Assembly (NCBI GenBank): GCA_019638085.1
Contig: JAHBUL010000018.1
Coordinates: 1 to 64,000 of the forward strand
Reading direction: 5' to 3'
From: Flavobacteriales bacterium
GTDB taxonomy: Bacteria > Bacteroidota > Bacteroidia > Flavobacteriales_F > PHOS-HE28
DNA: 64,000 bases
This document shows positions 8,647-16,999 of this stretch, piece by piece (the stretch's first letter is position 1; the number at the start of each line of letters is the position of its first letter). A program made the position numbers and the translations under genes. Below the pieces are notes generated by a model. The model searched no databases. It was not told the DNA's origin and saw only the letters and a program-made list of their open reading frames with translations.

Positions 8647-9825
8647 TCACGCCCCTTCACCCAGGATGGAATGGCCGACGTGGCGACCCATGGCGAAACA
8701 TCCTTGCAGAAGAAAGCCTCCGGTAGGTGCATCCCAGTCCACCATTTCGCCGATGGTGTGGAATTGAGGATGCTTCCGCAGGGAATAGTCCGGCCCCAGT
8801 TCCTGCAAGGGGATACCACCTGCAGTGGAGATCGCCTCGCCGATGGGCCGAAGTCCGCAGACGGGGATATGCAGATCCTTCACATGGTGTACGAAGAGGG
8901 CAGCGGACAGGGATACCTCCTTCGGGGTGAAGGCCTTCAACAAAGCGAGCTGCATCCGGTCCAGGTTGATCGCAGCGGCGAAGTTCTTCGGTTCCTTATC
9001 GCCGATCCGCTCGACCAGCCGTTCCGCCGTGCTGTCCGGCTTCAGATCGATGCTCAGTTCCGTGGCACCCTCACGGATGGCGGGCACCACCGGATAGATC
9101 GCGTTGCCTTCAAGCCCGTGGCGGGTGAGGGTGGCTTCACCCAACGCACGTCTGCTCCCTGCGGAGATGTGGATGTTCTTCAAGGGCTTGCCTTCATGTG
9201 CCCGCACAAGCATTGCTGGCCAAGCGATCTCCACGCCACAATTGGAGGATCGGAACGGGGTGATCGAAATGCCCAGCCCCTCGAACAGCGGAGGCCAGAT
9301 GCCGGTGGAACCGGTGACCGGCCATGAAGCGCCGCCCAATGCGAAGATCACCCGGTCCGCATCCAGCAGGAAGGGTCCCTCGCGGTTCTCCATCCTTACC
9401 TGTGCCTCAGCGTTGAAGCCCGTGAACACGTGTTCCGCGTGGATGCGCACACCGCGCTCCAGCAGTCGCTCCCGGATCCGTGTGAGCACATCGATCGGCT
9501 TGATCCCTTTCACCGGGAAGACTCGCCCGCTGGTACCTATGAAAGTATCCATGCCCATTTCCTTCAGCCATTCCCGCAGTTCCGTTGGGCCGAACGCTCG
9601 TAGCGCGGGGTCAAGAAAGCCGGAAGGCGCATAGTGTGCGATCAGGTCATCGCCTTCCACACTGTTGGTGATGTTAAAACCGCCTTGACCGGCCACCAGG
9701 AACTTGCGTCCGATGTGCTTGCCGTGCTCATGGAGGTCCACCTCCGCATGGGGGGCCAGCGTATCGGCGGCCATCAACCCGGCCGGGCCACCTCCTATGA
9801 TCGCAATGCGTAAGCGTTGGGACAT
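8647..9825 (-). CDS. HI0933-type FAD-dependent flavoprotein (NAD(P)/FAD oxidoreductase)
   Basis: A 392-residue cytoplasmic flavoprotein. The Rossmann FAD motif IAIIGGGPAGLMAADTLAP lies near the N-terminus, followed by the family signature GRKFLVAGQGGFNITNS, a central substrate domain (VFPVKGIKPIDVL) and a C-terminal FAD motif (ISTAGGIPLQELG ... GGFLLQGCFAMGRHVG). The motif order and length fit the TIGR03862 branch of HI0933/BaiN-like proteins, whose substrate is unknown. ATG 9825 (MSQRLRIAI) is preferred over 9876 because it sits directly before the FAD motif. It is divergent from the DUF481 gene. Confidence 0.85.
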   Translation of the reverse strand: MSQRLRIAIIGGGPAGLMAADTLAPHAEVDLHEHGKHIGRKFLVAGQGGFNITNSVEGDDLIAHYAPSGFLDPALRAFGPTELREWLKEMGMDTFIGTSGRVFPVKGIKPIDVLTRIRERLLERGVRIHAEHVFTGFNAEAQVRMENREGPFLLDADRVIFALGGASWPVTGSTGIWPPLFEGLGISITPFRSSNCGVEIAWPAMLVRAHEGKPLKNIHISAGSRRALGEATLTRHGLEGNAIYPVVPAIREGATELSIDLKPDSTAERLVERIGDKEPKNFAAAINLDRMQLALLKAFTPKEVSLSAALFVHHVKDLHIPVCGLRPIGEAISTAGGIPLQELGPDYSLRKHPQFHTIGEMVDWDAPTGGFLLQGCFAMGRHVGHSILGEGA

Positions 9826-9928
9826 GCTACAAAGGAGGGGAACATTTGGCAGGAAGCATTCGCGACTTTCCATCACGGGACAGGCGCATGTAATGTGTTC
9901 GCTTCAGGATGGCCATTTTTGCGGATCC

Positions 9929-10687
9929 ATGATCCATTGCATCCGGTACCTGTTCATTCCATTTTTCATCCTCTTGCTCGGAGAAGTGGCTCATGCCCAA
10001 GTGGTGAATATTGAAGGACGCCGGTTCATGAATGATACGGTCCCTTGGACCGGCTTTGCCAACCTCCGCTTCAACGTGGCGGAGAGTGGCCAGCGATCCT
10101 TGAACTTGGGTTTGAACGGTGCCGTGCAATACATGGAAGGGCGCGATCGGTACATGTTCATCACGGACCTTGCTTTCAGCCAGGTGGAGGACAACGACTT
10201 CCTGAACACGGGATTCCAACACCTGCGGTACAACTACCGCAAGGACTCGTTGTGGACGGGCGAAGCCTTTACGCAGGCCCAGTACAATAAACCGCTGCGT
10301 TTGGACCTTCGGCTGATGCTGGGGGCGGGCCCTCGCCTTACCGCCGTGGACAACAAGAAGATGCGCGTGAACATCGGGATGGCAGTGATGTTGGAGAATG
10401 AGCACATCACCGATGGTCCTGTAAGTACGATCGGGCGCAGTAGCAATTATGTGTCCGCCACGCTCAAGTTCACGGAGCTGGCGAGCCTCACCGCCGTGGT
10501 CTACTACCAACCCAAGCTCTTCGATGCCAGCGACCATCGGCTCTCCTTGGAGGGTGGTCTGCTGATCAACGTGACCAAACGCTTCACCATGGAGAGCCGC
10601 TTGAACCTTCTGAAGGATAGCCAGCCACCTGAGGGTGTGAACGCATTGAGCTATAGTTGGAATAACCTGTTCGGGTTCCGGTTCTAA
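9929..10687 (+). CDS. DUF481-like outer-membrane beta-barrel protein
   Basis: A 252-residue exported protein. MIHCIRYLFIPFFILLLGEV is a signal peptide with cleavage after AHA. The mature N-terminus has NIEGRRFMNDTVPWTG, then alternating aromatic/polar beta strands (RYMFITDLAFSQVE, NYVSATLKF, LTAVVYYQPKLF) ending in Phe (NNLFGFRF), as expected for a barrel recognised by the Bam machinery. ATG 9929 is chosen because it starts the signal peptide. A decayed copy of the NIEGRRFMND segment is found at 13301-13350. Confidence 0.75.
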   Translation: MIHCIRYLFIPFFILLLGEVAHAQVVNIEGRRFMNDTVPWTGFANLRFNVAESGQRSLNLGLNGAVQYMEGRDRYMFITDLAFSQVEDNDFLNTGFQHLRYNYRKDSLWTGEAFTQAQYNKPLRLDLRLMLGAGPRLTAVDNKKMRVNIGMAVMLENEHITDGPVSTIGRSSNYVSATLKFTELASLTAVVYYQPKLFDASDHRLSLEGGLLINVTKRFTMESRLNLLKDSQPPEGVNALSYSWNNLFGFRF

Positions 10688-10715
10688 CGGGTACCTCGAG
10701 ACACCCTAACGCGGA

Positions 10716-11645
10716 TCATCGTGCCACCCGCAGCTGCGCCAGGCAATACGCGGTGTACTCCTTCGATCCCTCCGGCCCGAAATGGCTTGAGTCCACAAAG
10801 AGCGAATCGTCCCAGTGTCGCTGGTTCGCGTCGATGAGGACGCCTCCGAGCGGCTCTATGATCGATCGGAGTTGAGCTACATGGGCCTCCTGTAACGCAT
10901 CGCTCCCTGCCGTGCGCACCCCGTCCCGGAATGCGGATTCAAACACCACCATCTGAATGCTGCGGTCGCTGAGGTACTGAGCGAACCGCGTGAAGGCTTC
11001 ATACCGTTCCGGGGCAAGTTCATCGGCGGTGGGTGGCGCAAGGTCAAAACGGGGCTGACTGATCCTTTCCGGTGGGACGGAAAGTGTTGCACCCCCATGT
11101 TCATCGTAGCCCAGGTATTCGTAATTCCCTACGTCCTTAAAACGGATCCTGTTCGTCTCCATTTCCCGCAGGTAGTAGGGCGCGTTCCAATGGCGGAGAT
11201 AGCCGAAGAGTGCCGGTTCATGTACGGCGCGGACCAAGGCCATGCTGTCACCCGCGAGGATATTGGCCTGTTCGGCGAAGTCCATCAGGTTGGTGGATAC
11301 GATCACCATCCGTGGAGCAAAGCGCTCAACGAGCGGGGGGCCTAGCACCTCAAGCTCCGACGCTCCGGTGCCCCATGCGCCGGCGTTCAAGTAGCGCACC
11401 TGGCCGAAGTGTGCCATCACCTCTGCACTGTTCAGGTTGTTCAACGTCATGGACGAGCCCATTGCGAGGAGGTCCACCCCCTTCGTGAAATGGTCTTTCG
11501 CGAATGCGATCTTCTCGTTCACGGAGAGGTTGTCCGTGGTGCGTGGTGCGGGGAAATACCGGGCCTGAGGAAGGCAATAGATCACGAGCATACCCAATGT
11601 GGGGAGGCCGAGAAGGAAGCAACGGAGTATGAATTGGCGCACCAT
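10716..11645 (-). CDS. SGNH-type protein partnered with MBOAT acyltransferase
   Basis: A 309-residue membrane-anchored protein. An N-terminal helix (FLLGLPTLGMLVIYCL) precedes an SGNH-hydrolase-like fold. The nucleophile motif GSS is at 63-65 (LLAMGSSMTLNNL) and the C-terminal D-x-x-H motif is VDSSHFGPEGS (Asp285, His288). The family assists O-acylation of envelope or extracellular polysaccharides, as in AlgJ/DltD-like partners. It starts 3 bp after the stop of the MBOAT gene (11649-13097), so the two form an operon. Confidence 0.75.
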   Translation of the reverse strand: MVRQFILRCFLLGLPTLGMLVIYCLPQARYFPAPRTTDNLSVNEKIAFAKDHFTKGVDLLAMGSSMTLNNLNSAEVMAHFGQVRYLNAGAWGTGASELEVLGPPLVERFAPRMVIVSTNLMDFAEQANILAGDSMALVRAVHEPALFGYLRHWNAPYYLREMETNRIRFKDVGNYEYLGYDEHGGATLSVPPERISQPRFDLAPPTADELAPERYEAFTRFAQYLSDRSIQMVVFESAFRDGVRTAGSDALQEAHVAQLRSIIEPLGGVLIDANQRHWDDSLFVDSSHFGPEGSKEYTAYCLAQLRVAR

Positions 11646-11648
11646 TGC

Positions 11649-13097
11649 TCAGAACTGGAAATAGATGAATTCCCCACCGGTGAGCGGGGCCATAAGGATG
11701 AGCATGGCCACCAGTCCGTAGTAGATCCCATAGCGGGTGGGGCGATTGAAGATCCCGTCCAGTTGCAGCCCATACTGGCGCTCGCGTGCGATCCATTCAA
11801 GTACGAGCATCACACCGATGCCGGAGCTGGCGAACACCAGGTCGCGCAATGAGCCGGGTACGGAGAACTGGAAAAGCGAGGGTGAGAAGATGGTGCTGAA
11901 CACCTCACCCACTTGGGTCATGCTTTCAGCCCGGAAAAAGGTCCAGACAAAGCAGGTGAGTATGAACGTGAGCAGCATTTGGACCGTTTCCTTCAGTGTG
12001 GGAAACATCCTTCCTTCCGCCACGGTGCCCTTCATCGTATGATGCTTATCGCGCAACAGCAGCATGATCAGCAGTATCCCGTTGGCGGCACCCCACGCAA
12101 TGAAGGTCCAGTTGGCCCCATGCCAGAAGCCGCTGACCACGAAGATGATCATCACGTTGCGTACGGTCCGCCCTTGGCCATGTCGGCTTCCACCCAACGG
12201 GATGTACAGGTAATCGCGGAACCACGTGCTGAGGCTGATGTGCCAACGGCGCCAGAACTCGGCAATGTCCCTGCTGAAATAGGGATAGGCGAAGTTGCGC
12301 ATGAGGTTGAAGCCGAGCAAACGGGCACAGCCGATGGCGATATCGCTGTATCCGCTGAAGTCGCAGTAGATCTGGAAAGCGAAGAGCACCAGCGCGAGCA
12401 TGAGCGTACCACCCTCATATGCCCCATGGTCAGCGAAGATCGGGTTCACGATGGCGGCGCAATTGTCTGCGATCACCACCTTTTTGAACAGCCCCCAGAG
12501 CATCTGGCGTACGCCATCGTAGGCCATGGCCTGATCGAATACCCGGGGTGAGCTGAACTGCGGCAGCATATTGCGCGCACGTTCAATAGGACCGGCGAGC
12601 AGCTGTGGAAAGAAGCTCACAAAGGCAAAGAATATCGACGCGTCCTTCACGGCGGGCAACTGCTTGCGGTACACATCGAACGTGTAGCTCAGGCTCTGGA
12701 AGGTGTAGAAGCTGATCCCGACGGGTAGCACGATGTTCAACGCGCGCACATCGATCGGTTGGCCAAGGAGGGAAAAGGCCTCGACAAAATTCTGCAGGAA
12801 GAAATCGTAGTACTTGAAGAACCCGAGCAGCCCCAGGTTGGCACTAATACTGATGCCCATCAGCAGCTTTTGCCGCCCACGCACCTCGGTCCGTGACATG
12901 CTCAAGGCGACGAAGTAGTCTACCGCAGCGGTAAAGAACAACAAGCCCAGGAAGCGCCAGTCCCACCAGCCATAGAAAACGCAGCCGGTTATGATCAGGA
13001 AAATGTTGCGTGCGCGCAGGCTCCTTTGGAAAACGCCCCAATACAGCACGAATACGATCGGCAGGAAGACGGCGAAATCAATGGAGTTGAAAAGCAT
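11649..13097 (-). CDS. MBOAT-family O-acyltransferase (AlgI-like)
   Basis: A 482-residue polytopic membrane enzyme that moves acyl (usually acetyl) groups across the membrane onto polysaccharide. The N-terminus NSIDFAVFLPIVFVLYWGVF is typical of AlgI-like proteins, as are LPVGISFYTFQSLSY (about 124-138) and CDFSGYSDIAIG (245-256). Both MBOAT histidines are present: FWRRWHISLSTWFRDYLY (His286) and SGFWHGANWTF (His326). It is upstream of the SGNH partner in the same operon. The acceptor polymer is unknown; the glycosyltransferases at 18688-22114 are possible suppliers. Confidence 0.9.
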   Translation of the reverse strand: MLFNSIDFAVFLPIVFVLYWGVFQRSLRARNIFLIITGCVFYGWWDWRFLGLLFFTAAVDYFVALSMSRTEVRGRQKLLMGISISANLGLLGFFKYYDFFLQNFVEAFSLLGQPIDVRALNIVLPVGISFYTFQSLSYTFDVYRKQLPAVKDASIFFAFVSFFPQLLAGPIERARNMLPQFSSPRVFDQAMAYDGVRQMLWGLFKKVVIADNCAAIVNPIFADHGAYEGGTLMLALVLFAFQIYCDFSGYSDIAIGCARLLGFNLMRNFAYPYFSRDIAEFWRRWHISLSTWFRDYLYIPLGGSRHGQGRTVRNVMIIFVVSGFWHGANWTFIAWGAANGILLIMLLLRDKHHTMKGTVAEGRMFPTLKETVQMLLTFILTCFVWTFFRAESMTQVGEVFSTIFSPSLFQFSVPGSLRDLVFASSGIGVMLVLEWIARERQYGLQLDGIFNRPTRYGIYYGLVAMLILMAPLTGGEFIYFQF

Positions 13098-13300
13098 GCT
13101 CGACGATCCCTACGCGAGATCTTTGGCGAAATTGCGGGAAGGATCGCTTGTAACGCGGCGGTCAGGTGCGTGGTTTCAAAAAGCCCATTGTTCATGGTTG
13201 CTCAGCGGGAGGCTTTCGCCGAGCTGCCGTAGAGGCGGTAAACTACTACAGTGACCGACGAATTGGAGCGTATGGCTGCGGACCAAGGAGTCTTTCACGC

Positions 13301-13350
13301 CAAAATGATGAATATCGAAGGACGCCGTTTCATGAATGATCCAGTTCAAT
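13301..13350 (+). pseudogene. Remnant of a DUF481-type gene
   Basis: This segment encodes MMNIEGRRFMNDPVQW and closely matches 9999-10047 (VVNIEGRRFMNDTVPW) in the intact gene at 9929. Both are in the same codon register, and several differences fall at third positions (ATT/ATC, CGG/CGT). That pattern suggests a diverged paralogue under past coding constraint. No signal peptide precedes it and no beta-barrel sequence follows, so it looks like a leftover fragment. Confidence 0.5.
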
Positions 13351-13475
13351 GGCTACGACCGCAGCATCCAAGTTACCGCAGGGTGGATGTTACCCGTTGG
13401 GAAACGGGGTGGCCCCAATGGTGCGTCGATAGCGCCACCGACCCAATAGTGCGCGATCCCTCGCGGCGTTCAAGT

Positions 13476-13493
13476 CGGGCGAACGGTCGCCCG
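13476..13493. terminator. Hairpin after the acyl-CoA dehydrogenase gene
   Basis: CGGGCGA and TCGCCCG pair around ACGG, immediately downstream of the minus-strand stop at 13497. There is no T-run, so the strength is uncertain. Confidence 0.5.
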
Positions 13494-13496
13494 GCC

Positions 13497-14711
13497 CTAC
13501 TTGTATGCCGCCAACCCGGTCACGTCGTGGCCGGTGATCAGCAGGTGGATGTCGTGGGTGCCCTCATAGGTCACCACGCTTTCCAGGTTCATCATATGGC
13601 GCATGATGGGGTACTCATTGGTGATGCCCATGCCGCCGAGGATCTGGCGTGCTTCCCGAGCAACGGTGAGTGCCAGATGCACGTTGTTCCGCTTGGCCAT
13701 GCTGATCTGTGCCGTAGTGGCGCGGTCCTCGTTCTTCAATACACCCAAACGCCAGGTGAGCAATTGTGCCTTGGTGATCTCGGTGATCATCTCCGCGAGC
13801 TTCTTTTGTGTGAGCTGGAACTGCCCGATGGGCTTACCGAACTGAATGCGCTCCTTGCTGTAACGGAGGGCCGTATCGTAGCACTCCATGGCCACGCCGA
13901 GCGTGCCCCAAGAGATGCCGTAGCGCGCACTATCCAAGCAGCCCAGCGGTGCGCCGAGTCCGCTTTTGTTCGGCAAGAGGTTCGCCTTGGGCACCTTTAC
14001 GTTGTCGAACACGAGCTCGCCGGTCGGGCTGGCGCGTAGGGAAAGCTTACCGTGGGTGGTGGGGGTGGTGAAACCCTCCATGCCACGCTCCACCAGCAGA
14101 CCGTGGATACGGCCCTCGGTGTTCTCGGCCTTTGCCCACACCACGGCCACATCGGCGATCGGGCTGTTGCTGATCCACATCTTGGCACCGTTCAGCAAGT
14201 AATGGTCGCCCTTGTCCTGGAAAGTGGTGACCATGCCACCCGGATTGCTTCCGTGATCGGGCTCGGTAAGACCGAAGCAGCCGATCTTGGTGCCTGCCGC
14301 CAATTGGGGTAGCCACTTTTTCTTCTGCTCCTCGCTTCCGTATTTCCAGATCGGGTACATCACCAAGGAACCTTGCACGCTGCATAGACTGCGCAGGCCA
14401 CTGTCCACGCGCTCGATCTCCTGCATGATCAGTCCATAGCTGATCTGGTCCAGGCCCATGCCACCGTATTCGGTGGGGATGTTAGGCCCGAAGGCACCGA
14501 TCTCCGCCAATCCGGGAATGATCTCGGGATGGAATTCAGCCTTCTCGAAGCTCTCTTCGATGATGGGTTTGATGTGCTTGCTCACATGCTTGCGCGTGGT
14601 CTCACGGATCAACTTGTGCTCATCGGTGAGCAGCTCATCCATTAAGTAATGGTCGTGGGCCTGGAAGAGGTCGGTGGCGGTGCGCGGTGCGGCTTTGGCT
14701 GTAGTGCTCAT
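13497..14711 (-). CDS. Glutaryl-CoA dehydrogenase-like acyl-CoA dehydrogenase
   Basis: A 404-residue FAD enzyme oxidising (and in this subfamily decarboxylating) glutaryl-CoA in lysine/tryptophan breakdown. The signature GCFGLTEPDHGSNPGGM is present, with SGLRSLCSVQGSLVMYPI containing the Arg (107) that in human GCDH contacts the substrate carboxylate. The catalytic base Glu is in VVTYEGTHDIHLL (Glu383). The start MSTTAKAAPRTATDLF (ATG 14711) gives a normal family length; the upstream extension to 14891 overlaps the divergent DUF4271 gene. Another glutaryl-CoA-like substrate cannot be excluded. Confidence 0.88.
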   Translation of the reverse strand: MSTTAKAAPRTATDLFQAHDHYLMDELLTDEHKLIRETTRKHVSKHIKPIIEESFEKAEFHPEIIPGLAEIGAFGPNIPTEYGGMGLDQISYGLIMQEIERVDSGLRSLCSVQGSLVMYPIWKYGSEEQKKKWLPQLAAGTKIGCFGLTEPDHGSNPGGMVTTFQDKGDHYLLNGAKMWISNSPIADVAVVWAKAENTEGRIHGLLVERGMEGFTTPTTHGKLSLRASPTGELVFDNVKVPKANLLPNKSGLGAPLGCLDSARYGISWGTLGVAMECYDTALRYSKERIQFGKPIGQFQLTQKKLAEMITEITKAQLLTWRLGVLKNEDRATTAQISMAKRNNVHLALTVAREARQILGGMGITNEYPIMRHMMNLESVVTYEGTHDIHLLITGHDVTGLAAYK

Positions 14712-14783
14712 GGGGGAGGTAAGAGGCCGCGAATTTAGGCATACCGTTCCGCCGGGCGTCCGGACCATTATTTTCGCCCTGCG

Positions 14784-15467
14784 ATGGATGAGCTGCGCGT
14801 AGTGGATGCCTTGGGATCCGGCTGGTTGGCCGGGGTGTTGATCCTGGCCGTGGGTATGTTGGCGTGGGTGAACATGGTATCGCCCCGGCAATGGGTAGTG
14901 CTTTCCAGGTCATTCGGTGCTTTGCGGTTGGGCAGGCACCGGTTGCGGGAGGAACTGGATATGCGGGACCGCACCTTAACGGGTTTGGCTGTGATGTCCA
15001 CCATCGTGATCGCCTTGTTCGGCTATCAGGTATTCCTTTATCATGAATGGATCCAGCCGGGCATAATGGGCTTCCTGCGGGTATTGTTGGTGGTTACCGT
15101 GGTGATGGTAGCCCAAGTGGCCTTGCTGCAGACCATCCGGTTGCTCCCTACCAGTGATGGGGGGTTGGAGGAATACCTCTACACGGTGATCGTGTTCCAT
15201 GTGGTACTTGGGCTGATCCTGTTACCGGTGGTCACGCTGATGTCCTTTCCTGCAAAGGTGTCCTGGCGGGAATGGATCTGGCTTACCGGCCTGGCCATCG
15301 TAGGGGCCACCGTATTGTTCCGGTGGGTGCGCGCAGTGGTGGTTGGAATGGGCAATGGCACGCCGTTGCGATATATTTTCCTATACCTTTGCGCGCTCGA
15401 AATACTCCCGGCCGCCCTCGCTATTGAGCAAGCTCGGCATTTCGTTCCCACTTTGCATAACCCTTAA
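14784..15467 (+). CDS. DUF4271 membrane protein
   Basis: A 227-residue protein with about six membrane helices and interspersed basic loops. The central segment LRVLLVVTVVMVAQVALLQT and LEEYLYTVIVFHVVLGLILL, followed by a C-terminal helix LRYIFLYLCALEILPAALAI, fit the DUF4271 family. That family is usually found next to hemD in Bacteroidota, as here (12 bp upstream). Function unknown. A near-consensus -7 box TATTTTCG (14769-14776) lies only 7 nt before the ATG. Confidence 0.8.
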   Translation: MDELRVVDALGSGWLAGVLILAVGMLAWVNMVSPRQWVVLSRSFGALRLGRHRLREELDMRDRTLTGLAVMSTIVIALFGYQVFLYHEWIQPGIMGFLRVLLVVTVVMVAQVALLQTIRLLPTSDGGLEEYLYTVIVFHVVLGLILLPVVTLMSFPAKVSWREWIWLTGLAIVGATVLFRWVRAVVVGMGNGTPLRYIFLYLCALEILPAALAIEQARHFVPTLHNP

Positions 15468-15479
15468 GCAGCGCGGAAC

Positions 15480-16337
15480 TTGAAGATCAAGAATATTCTC
15501 GTCACTCAGCCGGCCCCCACGGACGAGCGCTCCCCTTATTTTTCCTTGGCAGAGAAGTTCGGTCTAAAGATCGATTTCAAGCCGTTCATCAAGGTGGAAC
15601 CCGTTCCCGGGCAGGAGTTCCGGCAGGAGCGCATCAACATCCTGGATCATTCAGCCATCGTGCTCACCAGCCGCAACGCGGTGGATCATTTCTTCCGGAT
15701 GTGCAAGGAATTGCGCATCACCGTTCCGGAGTCGATGAAGTATTTCTGTGTGAGCGAGAGCGTGGCCTATTACGTCCAGAAGTACATCGTTTACCGCAAG
15801 CGGAAGGTATTCATCGGCAGGCTCACCTTCAGCGACCTGATGGATGTGATCAAGAAGCACAAGAACGAGAAGTTCCTGGTGCCCGGGTCGGATATCCAGA
15901 AGCCGGAGATCCCCCGACGGCTGGATAAGGCCGGTGTGGACTACACCAATGTGGTCTTCTACCGTACCGTGGCCAGCGATCTGAGCGACATGCGCAATGT
16001 CCATTATGACATGCTGGTGTTCTTCAGCCCCGGCGGTATTGAAAGCCTCCGGAAGAATTTTCCCGATTACGAGCAGAAGGACACCGTGATCGCAGCATTC
16101 GGCCCCACCACGTCCAAGGCCGTCCGTGAGGCTGGACTGCGGCTGGACATTGAGGCCCCATTGCCCGAAGCGCCGTCGATGACGGGAGCGATCGAACTTT
16201 ACCTCAAGCGGAGCGAGAAGGCTGATGCGAAAGCCGCCAAGCAACCGGCCAAGCGTACAGAAACGGCCAAGAAGAAAGCCGCCCCCGCAAAGAAGGTGGT
16301 GAAGAAGTCTGCTCCCGCCAAGGGGAGCAAAAAGTGA
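15480..16337 (+). CDS. hemD: Uroporphyrinogen-III synthase (TTG start) with lysine-rich tail
   Basis: A 285-residue cytoplasmic enzyme that closes hydroxymethylbilane into uroporphyrinogen III for heme synthesis. ILVTQPAPTDERSPYFSLAE and IVLTSRNAVDHFFRM at the N-terminus, and DMLVFFSPGGIESLRKNF with AAFGPTTSKAVREAGL near the C-terminus, are the two-domain HemD signatures. Translation must begin at TTG 15480, since no in-frame ATG precedes the conserved start. Residues about 245-285 form an extra Ala/Lys-rich tail, absent from typical HemD and likely disordered. Confidence 0.88.
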   Translation: MKIKNILVTQPAPTDERSPYFSLAEKFGLKIDFKPFIKVEPVPGQEFRQERINILDHSAIVLTSRNAVDHFFRMCKELRITVPESMKYFCVSESVAYYVQKYIVYRKRKVFIGRLTFSDLMDVIKKHKNEKFLVPGSDIQKPEIPRRLDKAGVDYTNVVFYRTVASDLSDMRNVHYDMLVFFSPGGIESLRKNFPDYEQKDTVIAAFGPTTSKAVREAGLRLDIEAPLPEAPSMTGAIELYLKRSEKADAKAAKQPAKRTETAKKKAAPAKKVVKKSAPAKGSKK

Positions 16338-16373
16338 TACGGGGGATGACCCGTCCCTGCCGTTCCGTTGCAA

Positions 16374-16784
16374 ATGATCGGCCCCAGCCCCATACGCGCC
16401 ACCTTCCGCAAGCACGAACGGCTCATCGGCCGGGATCGATTGAAATTGGTGGCTACAACCGGCCAAGTGGTGAAGAACCACCCCTTCCGGTTAGTGGGCC
16501 TATTGATGCCGCTGGATACTATCGCACCAGCCCAAGTGGCTTTCGCCGTACCGAAACGGTTTGTGAAATTGGCGGTGGATCGCAACCGCGTAAGGAGGCA
16601 TATGCGCGAAGCCTATCGGCTGAACAAGCACCAGTGGTACGAGCGCCTGCGTGCTGCCGAAGTGCAATGTGCCTGGTTGCTGATCTTCCAAGGCAAGGAT
16701 CCCTTGCCTTGGGACATCTCTTCGAAAAAAATAATCGACGTCTTCGAACGTTGGACCCAACAGCATGTCGGCATTGATCAGTAA
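16374..16784 (+). CDS. rnpA: Ribonuclease P protein component
   Basis: The basic protein subunit of RNase P, which matures tRNA 5' ends with the RNA subunit. The family core is clear: [20 protein letters not shown] and MREAYRLNK form the RNR-containing RNA-binding helix, preceded by [10 protein letters not shown]. The protein is 136 residues from ATG 16374; a TTG two codons upstream is an alternative. Its last 20 bp overlap yidD, as in many genomes, and it follows hemD by 36 bp. Confidence 0.93.
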   Translation: MIGPSPIRATFRKHERLIGRDRLKLVATTGQVVKNHPFRLVGLLMPLDTIAPAQVAFAVPKRFVKLAVDRNRVRRHMREAYRLNKHQWYERLRAAEVQCAWLLIFQGKDPLPWDISSKKIIDVFERWTQQHVGIDQ

Positions 16785-16986
16785 GTTGTTCATTGCCCTC
16801 ATCCGCGTCTATCAAGGAATGATCTCGCCCTTGCTCCCCGGTTCGTGCCGTTACACGCCTACTTGCTCCGAGTATGGGGTGCAGGCGCTGCGCAAGCATG
16901 GTCCGTGGCGTGGAGGAGTGCTCACGTTGAAGCGCTTCCTATCTTGCAATCCGTGGGGAGGCCATGGGCACGACCCGGTCCCCTGA
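16765..16986 (+). CDS. yidD: Membrane protein insertion efficiency factor YidD
   Basis: A 73-residue protein with the invariant YidD core [20 protein letters not shown] and [20 protein letters not shown], ending [12 protein letters not shown]. The three conserved cysteines are present. It is thought to assist YidC-dependent membrane insertion. The gene starts inside the 3' end of rnpA, indicating translational coupling. Confidence 0.95.
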   Translation: MSALISKLFIALIRVYQGMISPLLPGSCRYTPTCSEYGVQALRKHGPWRGGVLTLKRFLSCNPWGGHGHDPVP

Positions 16987-16999
16987 ACCTGATAAGCAC

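Larger units (their letters stand above)
13098..13496. other. 399-bp gene-poor gap
   Basis: This stretch lies between the MBOAT gene start and the 3' end of the acyl-CoA dehydrogenase. I find no credible complete gene. It contains a degenerate piece of a DUF481-type gene (13301-13350) and a hairpin at 13476-13493. A frame open from GTG 13251 reads through the remnant and then into the antisense of the dehydrogenase, so I do not call it. Confidence 0.55.

Noticed and set aside
13251..14039. 262-codon plus-strand frame opposite the acyl-CoA dehydrogenase
   Set aside because: Only its first part matches anything (the DUF481 remnant); the rest is antisense to a conserved enzyme.
15384..15391. 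Perfect TACCTTTG box upstream of hemD
   Set aside because: It lies within the DUF4271 coding region, where the codons for Tyr-Leu-Cys create the motif, and it is 88 nt from hemD.
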